Below are positions 46,372 to 58,831 of a stretch of 64,000 nucleotides of DNA, one piece after another. The translations under genes were made by a program, and so were the position numbers. This DNA is from Lepus europaeus (lineage: Eukaryota > Chordata > Mammalia > Lagomorpha > Leporidae), in assembly GCF_033115175.1 (NCBI RefSeq), contig NC_084829.1:15822496-15886495 (forward strand). Direction: 5' to 3'. Every line of letters begins with the position of its first letter. Position 1 is the stretch's first letter. The notes under the pieces were generated by a model, which was not told the origin of the DNA, searched no databases, and saw only the letters and a program-made list of their open reading frames with translations.

Positions 46372-47408
46372 ATGCCAAACAACAAACATAGTAGCCGAGG
46401 TAACAAGAGCAAGGAAGACACTATGATGCCCCCAAGTGAACAAGACACGCCAATGCAAGATTATGAAGATGAAGAGATAGAGGAAATGCAAGAAGCAGAT
46501 CTCAAAAAATTGATAAGAACATTAAGAAGTTCTCAAAAACAAATTCTTGAACTACAGAAATCCTTTATGGACAAGATAGAAAATCTCTCCCATGAAAATG
46601 AAATACTAAGGAGGAATCAAAATGAAATGAAACAACTAGTGGAACAGGAAACTGAGATAGTGACAAAAAACCACAATGAAATGAAGAACTCAATAGATCA
46701 AATGACAAACACATTAGAGAGCCTTAAAAACAGAATGGGTGAAGCAGAAGAGAGAATATCAGAATTAGAAGACAGAGAACAGGAAAGGAAACAGGCAAAT
46801 CAAAGAAAAGAAGAAGAAATCAGAAATCTAAAAAATACTGTCAGGAATCTACAGGATACTATTAAAAAACCCAACATTCGGGTTCTAGGAGTTCCTGAAA
46901 GCATGGAAAGGGAGAAAGGATTAGAAGGCCTTTTTAGTGAGATACTAGCAGAAAATTTCCCAGGTTTGGAGAAGGACAGAGACATCCTAGTACAGAAAGC
47001 TCATAGAACCCCTAATAAACATGATCAAAAGAGATCCTCACCACGAAACGTTGTAATCAAACTCACCACATGAAACACAAAGAAAAGATCCTAAAATGTG
47101 CAAGAGAGAAATGCCAGATGACTCTCAGAGGATCTCCAATGTGACTCACAGCTGACTTCTCATCAGAAACCCTACAAGCCAGGAGAGAATGGCGAGATAT
47201 AGCCCAGGTACTAAGAGAGAAAAACTGCCAGCCCAGAATATTATGTCCTGCAAAGCTCTCATTTGTGAATGAAGGCGAAATAAAGACCTTTCACAGCAAA
47301 CAGAAATTGAAAGAATTTGTCGCCACTCGTCCAGCCCTGCAAAAGATGCTTAAAGATGTGTTACATACAGAAACACAGAAACATGGTCACCAATATGAAA
47401 GAAGGTAA
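46372..47408 (+). pseudogene. L1-B ORF1, one-base frameshift
   Basis: The frame is open for 233 codons (46372-47073) with leader, coiled coil and most of the RRM. It is then broken: 'caccacatgaaacac' here corresponds to 'caccacagtgaaacac' in L1-A, a single missing G at about 47069. The C-terminal domain continues in another frame to the stop at 47408 (ends YERR). Confidence 0.95.
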
Positions 47409-47476
47409 AGGAAGGAAACCTCACAGCAAAAGATCACAGGAATCTCAAACCTTATATTAGAAAATATCTTTGGCAA

Positions 47477-50400
47477 ATGGCAGGGCAAAGTTACTCCTTC
47501 TCAATAGTCACATTGAATGTTAATGGCTTGAACTGTCCAGTTAAAAGACACCGATTGGCTGATTGGGTTAAGGAACAAAACCCATCTTTTTGCTGCTTAC
47601 AAGAAACTCATCTTTCCAACAATGATGCATACAGACTGAAAGTGAAAGGCTGGAAAAAGATATACCATGCCAACAGAAATGAAAAAAGAGCGGGCATAGC
47701 CATCTTAATATCGGACACCATAAACTTTACCACAAAAACTGTTAGGAGAGACAAAGAGGGGCACTATTTAATGATTAAGGGATCCATTCAACAGGAAGAT
47801 ATAATGATTATCAATGTATATGCACCTAATCACAGGGCACCAGCTTATTTAAAAGACTTGTTAAGGGACTTAAAGGGAGACTTAGACACCAATACAATAG
47901 TACTGGGGGACTTCAATATTCCACTCGCAGAGATAGACAGATCAACAGGACAGAAGATCAACAAGGAGACAGTAGATTTAAATGACACTATAGCCCAAAT
48001 GGATCTAACAGATATCTATAGAACATTTCATCCTACATCTAAGGACTTTACATTCTTCTCAGCAGTACATGGAACCTTCTCTAGGATTGACCACATACTA
48101 GGCCATAAAGCAAGTCTCAGCAAATTCAATGGATTTAGAATCATACCATGCAATTTCTCAGACCACAAAGGAATGGAATTGGAAATTAGCAACTCGGGAA
48201 TCTCTAGAGCATGTGCAAACACCTGGAGATTGAACAACATGCTCCTGAATGAACAATGGGTCATAGAAGAAATTAAAAGAGAAATCAAAAATTTTCTGGA
48301 AGTAAATGAGGATAACAGCACAACATACCAAAACCTATGGGATACAGCAAAAGCAGTGTTAAGAGGAAAGTTTATATCAATAGGTGCCTACATCAAGAAA
48401 TTGGAAAGGCACCAAATAGATGAGCTTTCAAGTCATCTCAAGGATCTAGAAAATCTGCAGCAAACCAAACCCAAACCCAGTAGGAGAAGAGAAATAATTA
48501 AAATCAAAGAAGAAATCAACAGGATTGAATCCAAAAAACATTACAAAAAATCAGCCAAACGAGGAGCTGGTTTTTTGAAAAAATAAACAAAATTGACACC
48601 CCATTGGCCCAACTAACTAAAAAGAAAAGATAAAAGACCCAAATCAATAAAATCAGAGATGAAAAAGGAAACATAACAACAGACACCACAGAAATAAAAA
48701 GAATCATCAGAAATTACTACAAGGACTTGTATGCCAGCAAACAGGGAAATCTATCAGAAATGGACAGATTCTTGGACACATACAACCTCCCTAAATTGAG
48801 CCAGGAAGACATAGAAAACCTAAACAGACCCATAACTGACACAGAAATTGAAACAGTAATAAAGGCCCTCCCAACAAAGAAAAGCCCAGGATCAGAGGGA
48901 TTCACTGCTGAGTTCTACCAGACATTTAGAGAAGAACTAACTCCAATTCTTCTCAAACTATTCAGAACAATCAAAAAAGAGGGAATCCTCCCAAATTCTT
49001 TCTATGAAGCCAGCATCACCTTAATTCCTAAGCTGGAAAAAGATGCAGCATTGAAAGAGAATTACAGACCAATATCCCTGATGAACATAGATGCAAAAAT
49101 CCTCAATAAAATTCTGGCCAATAGAATGCAACAACACATCAGAAAGATCATCCAACCAGACCAAGTGGGATTTATCCCTGGTATGCAAGGATGGTTCAAC
49201 GTCCGCAAAACAATCAACGTAATACACTACATTAACAGGCTGCAGAAGAAAAACCATATGATTCTCTCAATAGACGCAGAGAAAGCATTTGATAAAATAC
49301 AACACCCTTTCATGATGAAAACTCTAAGCAAACTGGGTATGGAAGGAACATTCCTCAATACAATCAAAGCAATATATGAAAAACCCACGGCCAACATCCT
49401 ATTGAATGGGGAAAAGTTGGAAGCATTTCCACTGAAATCTGGTACCAGACAGGGATGCAAACTCTCACCACTGCTATTCAATATAGTTCTGGAAGTTTTA
49501 GCCAGAGCTATTAGGCAAGAAAAAGAAATTAAAGGGATACAAATCGGGAAGGAAGAACTCAAACTATCCCTCTTTGCAGATGATATGATTCTTTATTTAG
49601 GGGACCCAAAGAACTCTACTAAGTGACTACTGGAACTCATCGAAGAGTTTGGCAAAGTAGCAGGATATAAAATCAATGCACAAAAATCAACAGCCTTTGT
49701 ATACACAGGCAATGCCACGGCTGAGGAAGAACTTCTAAAATCAATCCCATTCACAATAGCTACAAAAACAATCAAATACCTTGGAATAAACTTAACCAAG
49801 GATGTTAAAGATCTCTACGATGAAAACTACAAAACCTTACAGAAAGAAATAGAAGAGGATACCAAAAAATGGAGAAATCTTCCATGCTCATGGATTGGAA
49901 GAATCAATATCATCAAAATGTCTATTCTCCCAAAAGCAATTTATACATTCAATGCAATACCAATCAAGATACCGAAGACCTTCTTCTCAGATCTGGAAAA
50001 AATAATGCTGAAATTCATATGGAGACACAGAAGACCTCGAATAGCCAAAACAATCTTGTACAACAAAAACAAAGCCGGAGGCATCACAATTCCAGATTTC
50101 AGGGCATACTACAGGGCAGTTGTCATCAAAACAGCATGGTACTGGTACAGAAACAGATGGATAGACCAATGGAACAGAATAGAAACACCAGAAATCAATC
50201 CAAACATCTACAGCCAACTTATATTTGATCAAAGATCCAAAACTAATCCCTGGAATAAGGACAGCCTATTCAATAAATGGTGCTGGGAAAATTGGATTTC
50301 CACGTGCAGAAGCTTGAAGCAAGACCCATACCTTTCACCTTACACAAAAATTCACTCAACGTGGATTAAAGACTTAAATCTACAACCCGAAACCATCAAA

Positions 50401-51300
50401 TTATTAGAGAGCATTGGAGAAACTCTGCAAGATATAGGCACAGGCAAAGACTTCTTGGAAAAGACCCCAGGAGCACAGGCAGTCAAAACCAAAATTAACA
50501 TTTGGGATTGCATCTAATTGAGAAGTTTCTGTACTTCAAAAGAAACAGTCAGGAAAGTGAAGAGGCAACCGACAGAATGGGAAAAAATATTTGCAAACTA
50601 TACTAAAGATAAAGGGTTGATAACCAGAATCTACAAAGAAATCAAGAAACTCCACAACAACAGAAAAAACAACCCACTGAAGAGATGGGCCAAGGACCTC
50701 AATAGACATTTTTCAAAAGAGGAAATCCAAATGGCCGACAGGCACATGAAAAAATGTTCAAGATCACTAGCCACCAGGGAAATGCAAATCAAAACCACAA
50801 TGAGGTTTCACCTCACCCCAGTGAGAATGGCTCACATACAGAAATCTACCAACAATAGATGCTGGAGAGGATGTGGGGAAAAAGGGACACTAACCCACTG
50901 TTGGTGGGAATGCAAACTGGTTAGGCCACTATGGAAGTCAGTCTGGAGATTCCTCAGAAACCTGAACATAACCCTACCATACAACCCAGCCATCCCACTC
51001 CTTGGAATTTACCCAAAGGAAATTAATTTGGCTAATAAAAAAGCCATCTGCACATTAATGTTTATTGCAGCCCAATTCACAATAGCTAAGACCTGGAACC
51101 AACCCAAATGCCCATCAACAGTAGACTGGATAAAGAAATTATGGGACATGTACTCCATAGAATACTATACAGCAGTAAGGAACAATGAAACCCAGTCATT
51201 TGCAACAAGATGGAGGGATCTGGAAAGCATCATGCTGAGTGAATTAAGCCAGTCCCAAAGAGACAAATATCATTTGTTTTCCCTGATCGGTGACAACTGA
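47477..51300 (+). pseudogene. L1-B ORF2, one frameshift and three stops
   Basis: Endonuclease residues are intact in the first 369 codons (47477-48586). A one-A deletion in a homopolymer near 48534 shifts the frame. In the restored frame there is a stop near 48630 (aaaagataaaag). Further stops lie at about 49624 (acttag/aagtga, where L1-A has an arginine codon) and 50515-50517 (taa, where L1-A has a lysine codon). The FADD box lies at about 49577 and the C-terminal Cys motif in 50518-51300. Dead, but little diverged. Confidence 0.95.
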
Positions 51301-52742
51301 GCACCAAAGGGGAAACCTGTTGAAGTGAAATGGACACTATAAGCAACAATGAACTGATCAGCTCCTGTCCTGACTTTAGATGTACAATGTAATACTTTAT
51401 CCTTTTTAGTATTTGTTGTTGTTGTTCTAGTACTAGTGGTTGAACTCTGTAATTAACACACAATTATTCTTAGGTGTTTAAAATTTAACTGAAAAGTGAT
51501 CCCTGTTAAATTTCAGAGTGGAAAAAGAGAGGGAGGAGATGCACAGTTTGGGACATGCACAATCAGTCTTGCCCCAAATGATGGAGTTAGAAATGTGCCA
51601 GGGGATTCCAATACAATCCCATCAAGGTGGCATGTACCAATGCCATCTCACTAGTCCAAGTGATCAATTTCAGTTCACATTCGATGGCTTGGATAGGCCT
51701 AAGAAACAAAAGGATCACACAAACAAGACAACTGTCTGCTAATACTAACTGATAGAATCAAAAAGGGAGAGAAAGATCCAGCATGGGAAGTGGGATACAC
51801 AGCAGACTCATAGAATGGCAGATGTCCTAAACAACACTCTGGCCTCAGAATCAGCCCTTAAGGCATTCGGATCTGGCTGAAGAGCCCATGAGAGTATTGT
51901 AGGCATGGAAAGCCAAGATACCATGGAAAAGAAAAAAAGAAGAAGACCTAAATGAAAGATCTCTGTTAGTGAGATCCCAGTGGAAAGAACGGGGCCATCA
52001 AAGAAGGAGGTACCTTTCTCTGAAGGGAGGAGAGAACTTCCACTTTGACTGTGACCCTATCGGAATAAGATCAAAGTCAGCGAACCCTAAAGGCTTCCAT
52101 AGCTCTGGCAACTCATGACTAGAGCCTAGGGAGATTACTGACGCCATGAACAGGAGTGTCAAATTGTTAACTCAGCAACAGGAGTCACTGTGTACTTACA
52201 TCCCATGTGGGATCTGTCCTTAATGTGTTGTCTAATGTGCAGTGATGCTATAACTAGTACTGAAACAGTATATTTACACTTTGTGTTTCTGCGTGGGTAC
52301 AAACTGATGAGATCTTTACTAATTATATACTGAATCGATCTTCTGTATATAAAGATAATTGGAAATGAAAAAAAAACCTGGTGTTAAATTGGAAATGGCA
52401 TAGAAAATTAATTAATTTTTAAAAAAATATTATGTAGGATCTCTGCCTTTAATGTGCTGTACACTCTTATTTAATGCTGTAACTAGTACTCCAACAGTAT
52501 TTTTTTTTCACTTTGTGTTGCTATATGGGGGCAACCGGTTGAAATCGTTACCTAATTTATACTAAACTGATCTTTTGTATATAAAGAGAATTGAAAATGA
52601 ATCATGATGTGATTGGAAGGGGAGATGGAGTGGGAAAGGGGAGGGTTGTGGGTGGGAGGGAAGTTTTGGGAGGGGGAACCCATTGTAACCCATAAGCTGT
52701 ACTTTGGAAATTTATATTCATTAAATAAAAGTTTAATAAAAA
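51301..52742 (+). other. L1-B 3'UTR with internal duplication and G-rich tract
   Basis: About 1.44 kb. Contains two related units (about 52208-52370 and 52436-52602) sharing 'gatctctgcctttaatgtg'-type starts and 'gtatataaaga...aattg' ends. Then comes a polypurine G-rich tract (52617-52676) and AATAAA close to the end. Several short frames are not genes. Confidence 0.88.
52617..52676 (+). other. G-rich tract in L1 3'UTR (potential G-quadruplex)
   Basis: Runs such as GGGG, GGG, GGGG, GGGAGGG and GGGAGGGGG lie within 60 bp. Equivalent tracts occur at 43187-43252, 53826-53887 and 62468-62521. G-quadruplex-forming tracts near the 3' end are known for mammalian L1s. Confidence 0.7.
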
Positions 52743-52909
52743 AAAGAATTTGTCACCACTCATCCAGCCCTGCAAAAGATGCTTAAAGATGTGTTACACA
52801 CAGAAACACAGAAACACAGTCATCAGTACAAAATAAGGGAAAGGAAGAAAACCTCACAGTAAAAGATCACATCAAGTTCAAAGTATATATTAGAAATATC
52901 TTTGGGAAA

Positions 52910-55900
52910 ATGGCAAGGCAAAGTCACTACTTATCAATAATCACATTTAATGTATATGAAAATGTATGTGAAAAACACAGACTGGCTAATTTGATTAAAA
53001 AACAAAACCCATCTCTTTGCTGCGAACTAGAAACACAAATCTCCAACAAAGATGCATTCAGACTGAAAGTGAAGGGTTGGAAAAAGATATTTCATGCCAA
53101 CAGAAATGAAAAAAGAGATGGTGTAGCCATCTTAATATCAGATAAAATAAATTTTAAGACAAAAACTGTTAAAAGAGACAAAGAGGGGCACTATATAATG
53201 ATTAAGGGATCAATTCAACAGGAAGATGTAACTAATATAAATGTATATGCACCAAATTACAGGGCACCAGTTTATTTAAAAGATATATTAAGGAACTTAA
53301 AGGGAGACTGAGACTCCAATATAATAGTATTGGGGGACTTCAATACCTCACTGTCGACAATAGACAGACCAAGCAGGCAGATCAACAAGGAAACAGCAGA
53401 TTTAATCAACACTATAGACCAAATGGATCTAACAGATATCTACAGAACTTTTCATTCGGGACTTAAAGAATACACATTCTTCTCAGCAGTACATGGGACT
53501 TCCTCTAGGACTGACCACATACTAGGCCATAAAGCAAGTCTCAGCAAATTCAAAAGAATCAAAATCATACAATGCAGCTTTTCAGACCACAGTGGAATCA
53601 AGCTAGAAAATAGCAACTCAGGAAAACCTCAAGTATATGCAAACACTTGGAGACTGAACAACATGCTCCTGAATGAACAGTGGGTCATAGAAGACATCCA
53701 AAAAGAAATCAAAAACTTTTTGGAAATAAATGAGGACAATAACACAACATATCAAAACTTATGGGACACAGCAAAAACAGTCTTAAGAGGAAAGTTGAAT
53801 TGAAAATGAATCTTAATGTGAATGGAAGGGGAGAGGGCGCGGGAAAGGGGAGGGTTGCGGGTAGGAGGGAAGTTATGGGAGGGGGGAAGCCATTGTAACC
53901 CATAAGCTGTAGTTTGGAAATTTATATTCATTAAATAAAAGTTTAATAAATGAAAAAAAAGATTAAAAAAAAGAAATTGGAAAGGCACCAAACAAATGAA
54001 CTAACAATGCATCCGAAAAATTTAGGAGAACTGCAGCAAACCAGGCCAAAAACTAGAAGGAGAAAAAAGAAATAATTAAAATTAGAGAAGAAATCGACAG
54101 AATTGAATCGAAAAAACATTACAAAAGATCAGCCAAATGAAGAGCTGGTTTTTTGAAAAAATAAACAAAATTGACATACTATTGCCCAACTAAATAAAAA
54201 AAGAGGAAAGTCCCAAATCAATAACATCAGAGATGAAAAAGCAAACGTAACAACAGACACCACAGAAATAAAAAGAGTCATCAGAAATTACTACAAGGAC
54301 TTGTATGCCAGCAAACAAGGAAACCTATCAGAAATAGATAGATTCCTGGACATATACAACCTACCTAAATTGAACCATGAAGACATAGAAAACCTAAACA
54401 GACCCATAACTGAGACAGAAATTGAATCACTAACAAAGGCCTTCCCAACGAAGAAAAGCCCGGGACCTGAAGAATTCACTGCTGAATTCTGCCAGACATT
54501 TAAAGAAGAACTAACGCCAATTCTTCTTAAACTATTCAGAACAATCAAAAAAGAGGGAATCCTCCCAAATTCTTTCTATGAAGCCAGTATCACCTTAATC
54601 CCTAAGCCAGAAAAAGATGCAGCATTGAAAGAGAATTACAGACAATTTCCCTGATGAACATAGATGCAAAAATCCTCAATAAAATTCTGGCCAATAGATT
54701 TCAACAACAAATCAAAAAGATCACCCACCCATTCGAAGTGGGATTTATCCCTGGTATGCAGGGATGGTTCAATGTTTGCAAACCAATTAATGTGATACAC
54801 CATATTAACAAACTGCAGAAGAAAAACCATATGATTATCTCAATGGATGCAGAGAAAGCATTTGATACAATACAACACCCTTTCATGATGAAAATTCTAA
54901 GCAAACTGGGTATAGAAGGAAAATTCCTCAACATAATCAAGGCAATTGATGAAAAACACATGGTAGCATCCTATTGAATGGGAAAAAATTGGAGGCATTC
55001 CTATCGAGATCTTGTACCAAACAGGGATGCCCACTCTTACCATTGCTATTCAATATATATTGGAAGTTTTAGCTGGAGCAATTAGACATAAAAAAAAGAA
55101 ATTAATGGGATACAAATTGGGAAGGAAGAAGTCAAACTATCCCTCTTTGCAGATGATATGATTCTTTATTTAGGGGATCCAAAGAACTCTACTAAGAGAC
55201 TATTGGAACTCATTGAAGAGTTTGGCAAAGTAGCAGGATATAAAATCAATGCACAAAAATCAACAGTCTTTGTATACACAGGCAATGCCATGGCTGAAAA
55301 GACTTTCTAAGATCAATCCCATTCACAATAGCTACAAAACAAATACCTTGGAATAAACTTAACCAAAGGTTGTCAAAGATTTCTACATGAGAATTACAAA
55401 TAATTAAAGAAAGAAATAGAAGAAGATACCAAAAAATGGAAAAATCTTCCATGCTCATGGAATGGAAGAATCAATATCATCAAAATGTCCATTCTCCCAA
55501 AAGCAATTTATACATTCAATGTGATACCAATCAAAATACCAAAGACATTCTTCTCAGATCTGGAAAAAATGATGCTGAAATTCATATGGAGGCACAGGAG
55601 ACCTCAAATAGCTAAAGCAATCTTGTACAAAAAACAAAGCTGGAGATATCACTGTACCAGATTTCAGGATATACTACAGGGCAGCTGTTATCAAAACAGC
55701 ATGGTACTGGTGTGGAAACAGATGAATAGACCAATGGAACAGAATAGAAATACCAGAAATGAATCCAAACATCTACAGCCAACTTATATTTGATATAGGA
55801 TCTAAAATCAATTCCTGGAGCAAGGACAGTCTAGTCAACAAATGGTGCTAGGAAAACTGGATTTCCAGATGCAGAAGCATGAACCAAGACCCCTACTTTA

Positions 55901-56845
55901 CACCTTACACAAAAATCCACCCAACATGGATTAAAGATCTAAATCTATGATTTGATACCATCAAATTATTAGAGAACTTTTGAGAAACCCTTCAAGATAT
56001 AAGCACAGGCAAAGACTTCTTGGAAAATACCCCAGAGGCACAGGCAGTCAAAGCCAGAATTAACAATTAGGATAACAAAAAATTGAGAGGTTCTGTACTG
56101 CAAAAGTAACAGGAAAGTGATGAGGCAACCAACAGAATGGGTTAAAAATTTGCAAAGTATGCAACTGATAAAGGATCAATAACCAGAATCTACAAAAAGA
56201 TCCAGAAACTCCACAACAAAACAAACAACCCACTTAAGAGATGGGCCAAGGACCTCAATAGACATTTTTTAAAAGAGGAAATCCAAATGGCCAACAGATA
56301 CATGAAAAAAAATTTCAAGATCACTAGCCATCAGAGAAATGCAAATCAAAACCACAATGAGGTTTCACCTTACCCCAGTTAGAATGGCTTACATACAGAA
56401 ATCAACAACAAATGGTGGTGAGGATGTGGGGGAATACGGGACACTAATCCATTGTTGGTGGGAATGCAAACTGGTAAAGCCACTATGGAAGTCAGTTTGG
56501 GGATTCATCAGAAACCTGAATATAGCCTTCCACATGACCCATCCATCCCACTCCTGAGAATTTACACGAGGGAAATTAAATTGGCAAATAAAAGAGCTGT
56601 CTGCACCTCCATGTTTATTGCAGCTCAATTCACAATAGCTAAGATATGGAATCAACCTAAATGCCCATCAACAGAAGACTAGATAAAGAAATTATGGGAT
56701 AGGTACTCTATAGAATACTATACAGTAGTAAAAAAAAATGAAATCTGGTCATTTGATACAAAATGGAGGAACCTGGAAAATATCATGCTGAGTCATGTCC
56801 CAAAAGGACAAATATCATATGTTCTCCTTGATTGGTTACAACTAA
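52910..56845 (+). pseudogene. L1-C ORF2 (many frameshifts, interrupted)
   Basis: Endonuclease region 52910-53803 (start MARQSHYLSIITFNV; in-frame stop at 53309-53311; GDFN retained at 53330). It is interrupted by an L1 tail at 53797-53965. Reverse transcriptase fragments lie at 54301-54654, 54654-54977 and about 55140-55200 (the [12 protein letters not shown] region), and the C-terminal cysteine motif at about 56390-56460 is damaged. Much more diverged than L1-B, in agreement with being its older host. Confidence 0.9.
53797..53965 (+). mobile_element. Short L1 3' tail inserted in L1-C ORF2
   Basis: 'ttgaaaatgaatcttaatgt' through 'ttaaataaaagtttaataaa' equals the last 160 bp of L1s here. ORF2 text stops at 'agaggaaagtt' and resumes at 'agaaattggaaaggcacc', so about 20 bp of target are missing. 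Confidence 0.88.
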
Positions 56846-57862
56846 ATGAGTACCTAAAAGATAACCCGTTGAAGTGAAATGGACACCATGAGAAACAATG
56901 ACTTGATCTTCCCTAGTCCTTACTGTGGAGGAACAACTTACTATTCTATTCCTTTGAGTATTTTTTTGTTCTAAATAATACCATTGGTAGAACTCTTTAA
57001 TTAACACACAATTATTCTTAGGTGTTTAAATTTAACTGAAAAGTGATCCCTGTTAAATATAAGAGTGGGAATAAGTGAGAGAGGAGATGTACAATTTTGC
57101 AAATGGTCACTCAGACCTACCCCTAATGGCAGAGCTAGAAACATGCCAGGTGATTCCAAATCAATCTCATCAAGGTGGCATGTTCAAATGCCATCTTATT
57201 AGTCAAGGTGATCAGTTGAAGTTCATAATTGATCATAAAGATAGGATTAAGTGTCAAAAGGATCACATAAACAAGACTAGTGTCTACTAATAATAACTGA
57301 TAATATTTAAAAAGAGAGAACAATCCAACATGGGAAGTGGGATACATAGCAGACTCATAGAATGGCAATGCCCTAAATAGCACTCTGGACTCAGAATCAG
57401 CCCTTAAGGCATGCGGATCTGGCAAAAAAGCCCATGAGAGTTTCTCAGGCATGGAAAGCCAAGATGCTGTGACAAAAAAAAATGACCTAAATGATAGATC
57501 TCTATGAGTGAAATCCTAGCAGAAAGAACAGGCCATCAAAGAAGGAGGTACCTTTCTCCGAAGAGAGGAAAAAACTTCCACTTTGACTATGGCCTTGACT
57601 AAATAAGGTCAGAGGTGGCAAACTCAAGAGGCTTCCATAGCCTTGGCAGCTCATGACAAGAGCCTCGGGTGATTACTGACGTCAAATATAAGAGTGTCAA
57701 TTGTTAAATCAACAATGAGGGTCACTGTATTCTTGCTCCTCATGTAGGACCTCTGTCCTTAATGTGTTGTACTATGCAAATTAATGGTAAAACTACTACT
57801 CAAACAGTACTTTATACTTTGTGTATCTGTGTGGGTGCAAACTGTTGAAATCTTTACTTAGT
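56846..57862 (+). other. L1-C 3'UTR, left part (continues at 62411)
   Basis: Collinear with the L1-B 3'UTR: 'ttaacacacaattattctta' at 57002, 'gagatgtacaattttgcaaa' at 57083. Broken by the provirus at 57863 within the 'gaaatctttacttagt' segment. Confidence 0.88.
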
Positions 57863-58294
57863 TGTCGGAGGCCACCCGACAAACCACATGGAGACACGCA
57901 GCACTCAGTCAATTCATCACCACGTTTATTGCCTCATCGCGTTCCAAGCCAAAGTAGGGGGCCCGGCGATGAGGGACTGGAGGCAGCCTCCCTAAAGAAA
58001 CCCTTCAGTCTCCAGCAGCGAGCACCAAGTAACACAAGGATATATACCCCAGGCCCCATACAGATAACATTCATTGTGTGTAATCATGCGTAGCACAGGA
58101 ACAGAGCAAGTTTACAAAGTAGCAATGATCAGGGTACAAGCTCTGCAGATAGTGCAAAGAACATCATAAACCTTCATCAGAAGTCACATCCTGCCTGCAG
58201 GAATATGGGACAAAAAGTCTTGGAAACAGGATTAGATAAGGGACAGCCTCAGCCTGCTGCATCTCATGTCGGGCCAGGGCCACTGGCCCCGACA
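57863..58294 (-). repeat. 3' LTR of the provirus
   Basis: 432 bp, TGTCGG...CCGACA. On the minus strand there is a TATA box at 58041-58046 (tatata) and AATAAA at 57925-57930. Both ends are short palindromes (57863-57881 and 58267-58294). It differs from the 5' LTR at 58089 (c versus g at 62199). Confidence 0.95.
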
Positions 58295-58307
58295 TCTCCC
58301 CCTTCTT
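58295..58307 (-). other. Polypurine tract of the provirus
   Basis: AAGAAGGGGGAGA on the minus strand directly abuts the TG of the 3' LTR; it primes plus-strand DNA synthesis. Confidence 0.85.
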
Positions 58308-58429
58308 GTTTGTACAAGAATGGCCTGGTGTTTATGGTAACCGGTGTCTACACTGTCCAGAGGGCCACGGGGGAGGATCCATCCCCCACAAGTCCCTCGC
58401 GTTAAACGCTGAATGGCATGGACTCGTGC

Positions 58430-58542
58430 CTGTCTTAGGTGCCCTGCAGCGCTTACTCTGCTTACCCGTCATCAAGGATACAGGAGGCATGTCCTGCCCT
58501 CTGTCTTAGGTTGCTAGAGAAGCCTGCGAGTGCTTACCCATC
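58430..58542 (-). promoter_or_regulatory. Constitutive transport element (CTE)-like RNA export signal, copy B
   Basis: Second copy with the same 113-nt span: half-sites at 58501-58542 (GATGGGTAAG ... CAACCTAAGACAG) and 58430-58470 (GACGGGTAAG ... ACCTAAGACAG). One half-site has a G-to-A-type change (GATGGG). It lies between the vestigial LTR start and the functional PPT. Confidence 0.8.
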
Positions 58543-58790
58543 GTTGACTACCGGTCCACCCTAAGAACAGTGTAGGAGCAAGCGGTCAATGAGGCAGTTA
58601 GGAAGAGAGAGACCGAGGCTTCCACGGCATATCACATACTGCAGCCCCCTGTTTTAGAGTGTCCTAGAGGGTATGTACTGTCCTTTTGATAGCCTCTCTG
58701 TTTGCGCACATTGGAACGGTGGGAACGTTTGGTTGTATTACTTCACATCAGTCTACAGGCAGGCAGAAGACAGAGGTTGTGGGGGCCGGC

Positions 58791-58812
58791 TCCCCACAGC
58801 TCCCCCTTTTTT
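58791..58812 (-). other. Vestigial polypurine tract and LTR start
   Basis: On the minus strand AAAAAAGGGGGA (58801-58812), then GC, then TGTGGGGA. This is a second PPT followed by an LTR-like TG start, about 500 bp upstream of the real one. The next bases, gccggcccccaca, make a small palindrome like those at the LTR ends. It suggests an older LTR was replaced or truncated here. Confidence 0.55.
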
Positions 58813-58831
58813 ATTTAACTGAGAATGGCCT

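Larger units (their letters stand above)
45630..52754 (+). mobile_element. L1-B: full-length young L1 inserted in L1-C, with target duplication
   Basis: Body 45642-52742, from gggggcagagccaagatggc to gtttaataaaaa. A perfect 12-bp duplication, aaagaatttgtc, lies at 45630-45641 and 52743-52754. Same subfamily as L1-A, with very high similarity across both ORFs, but all coding regions are disabled. Confidence 0.96.
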
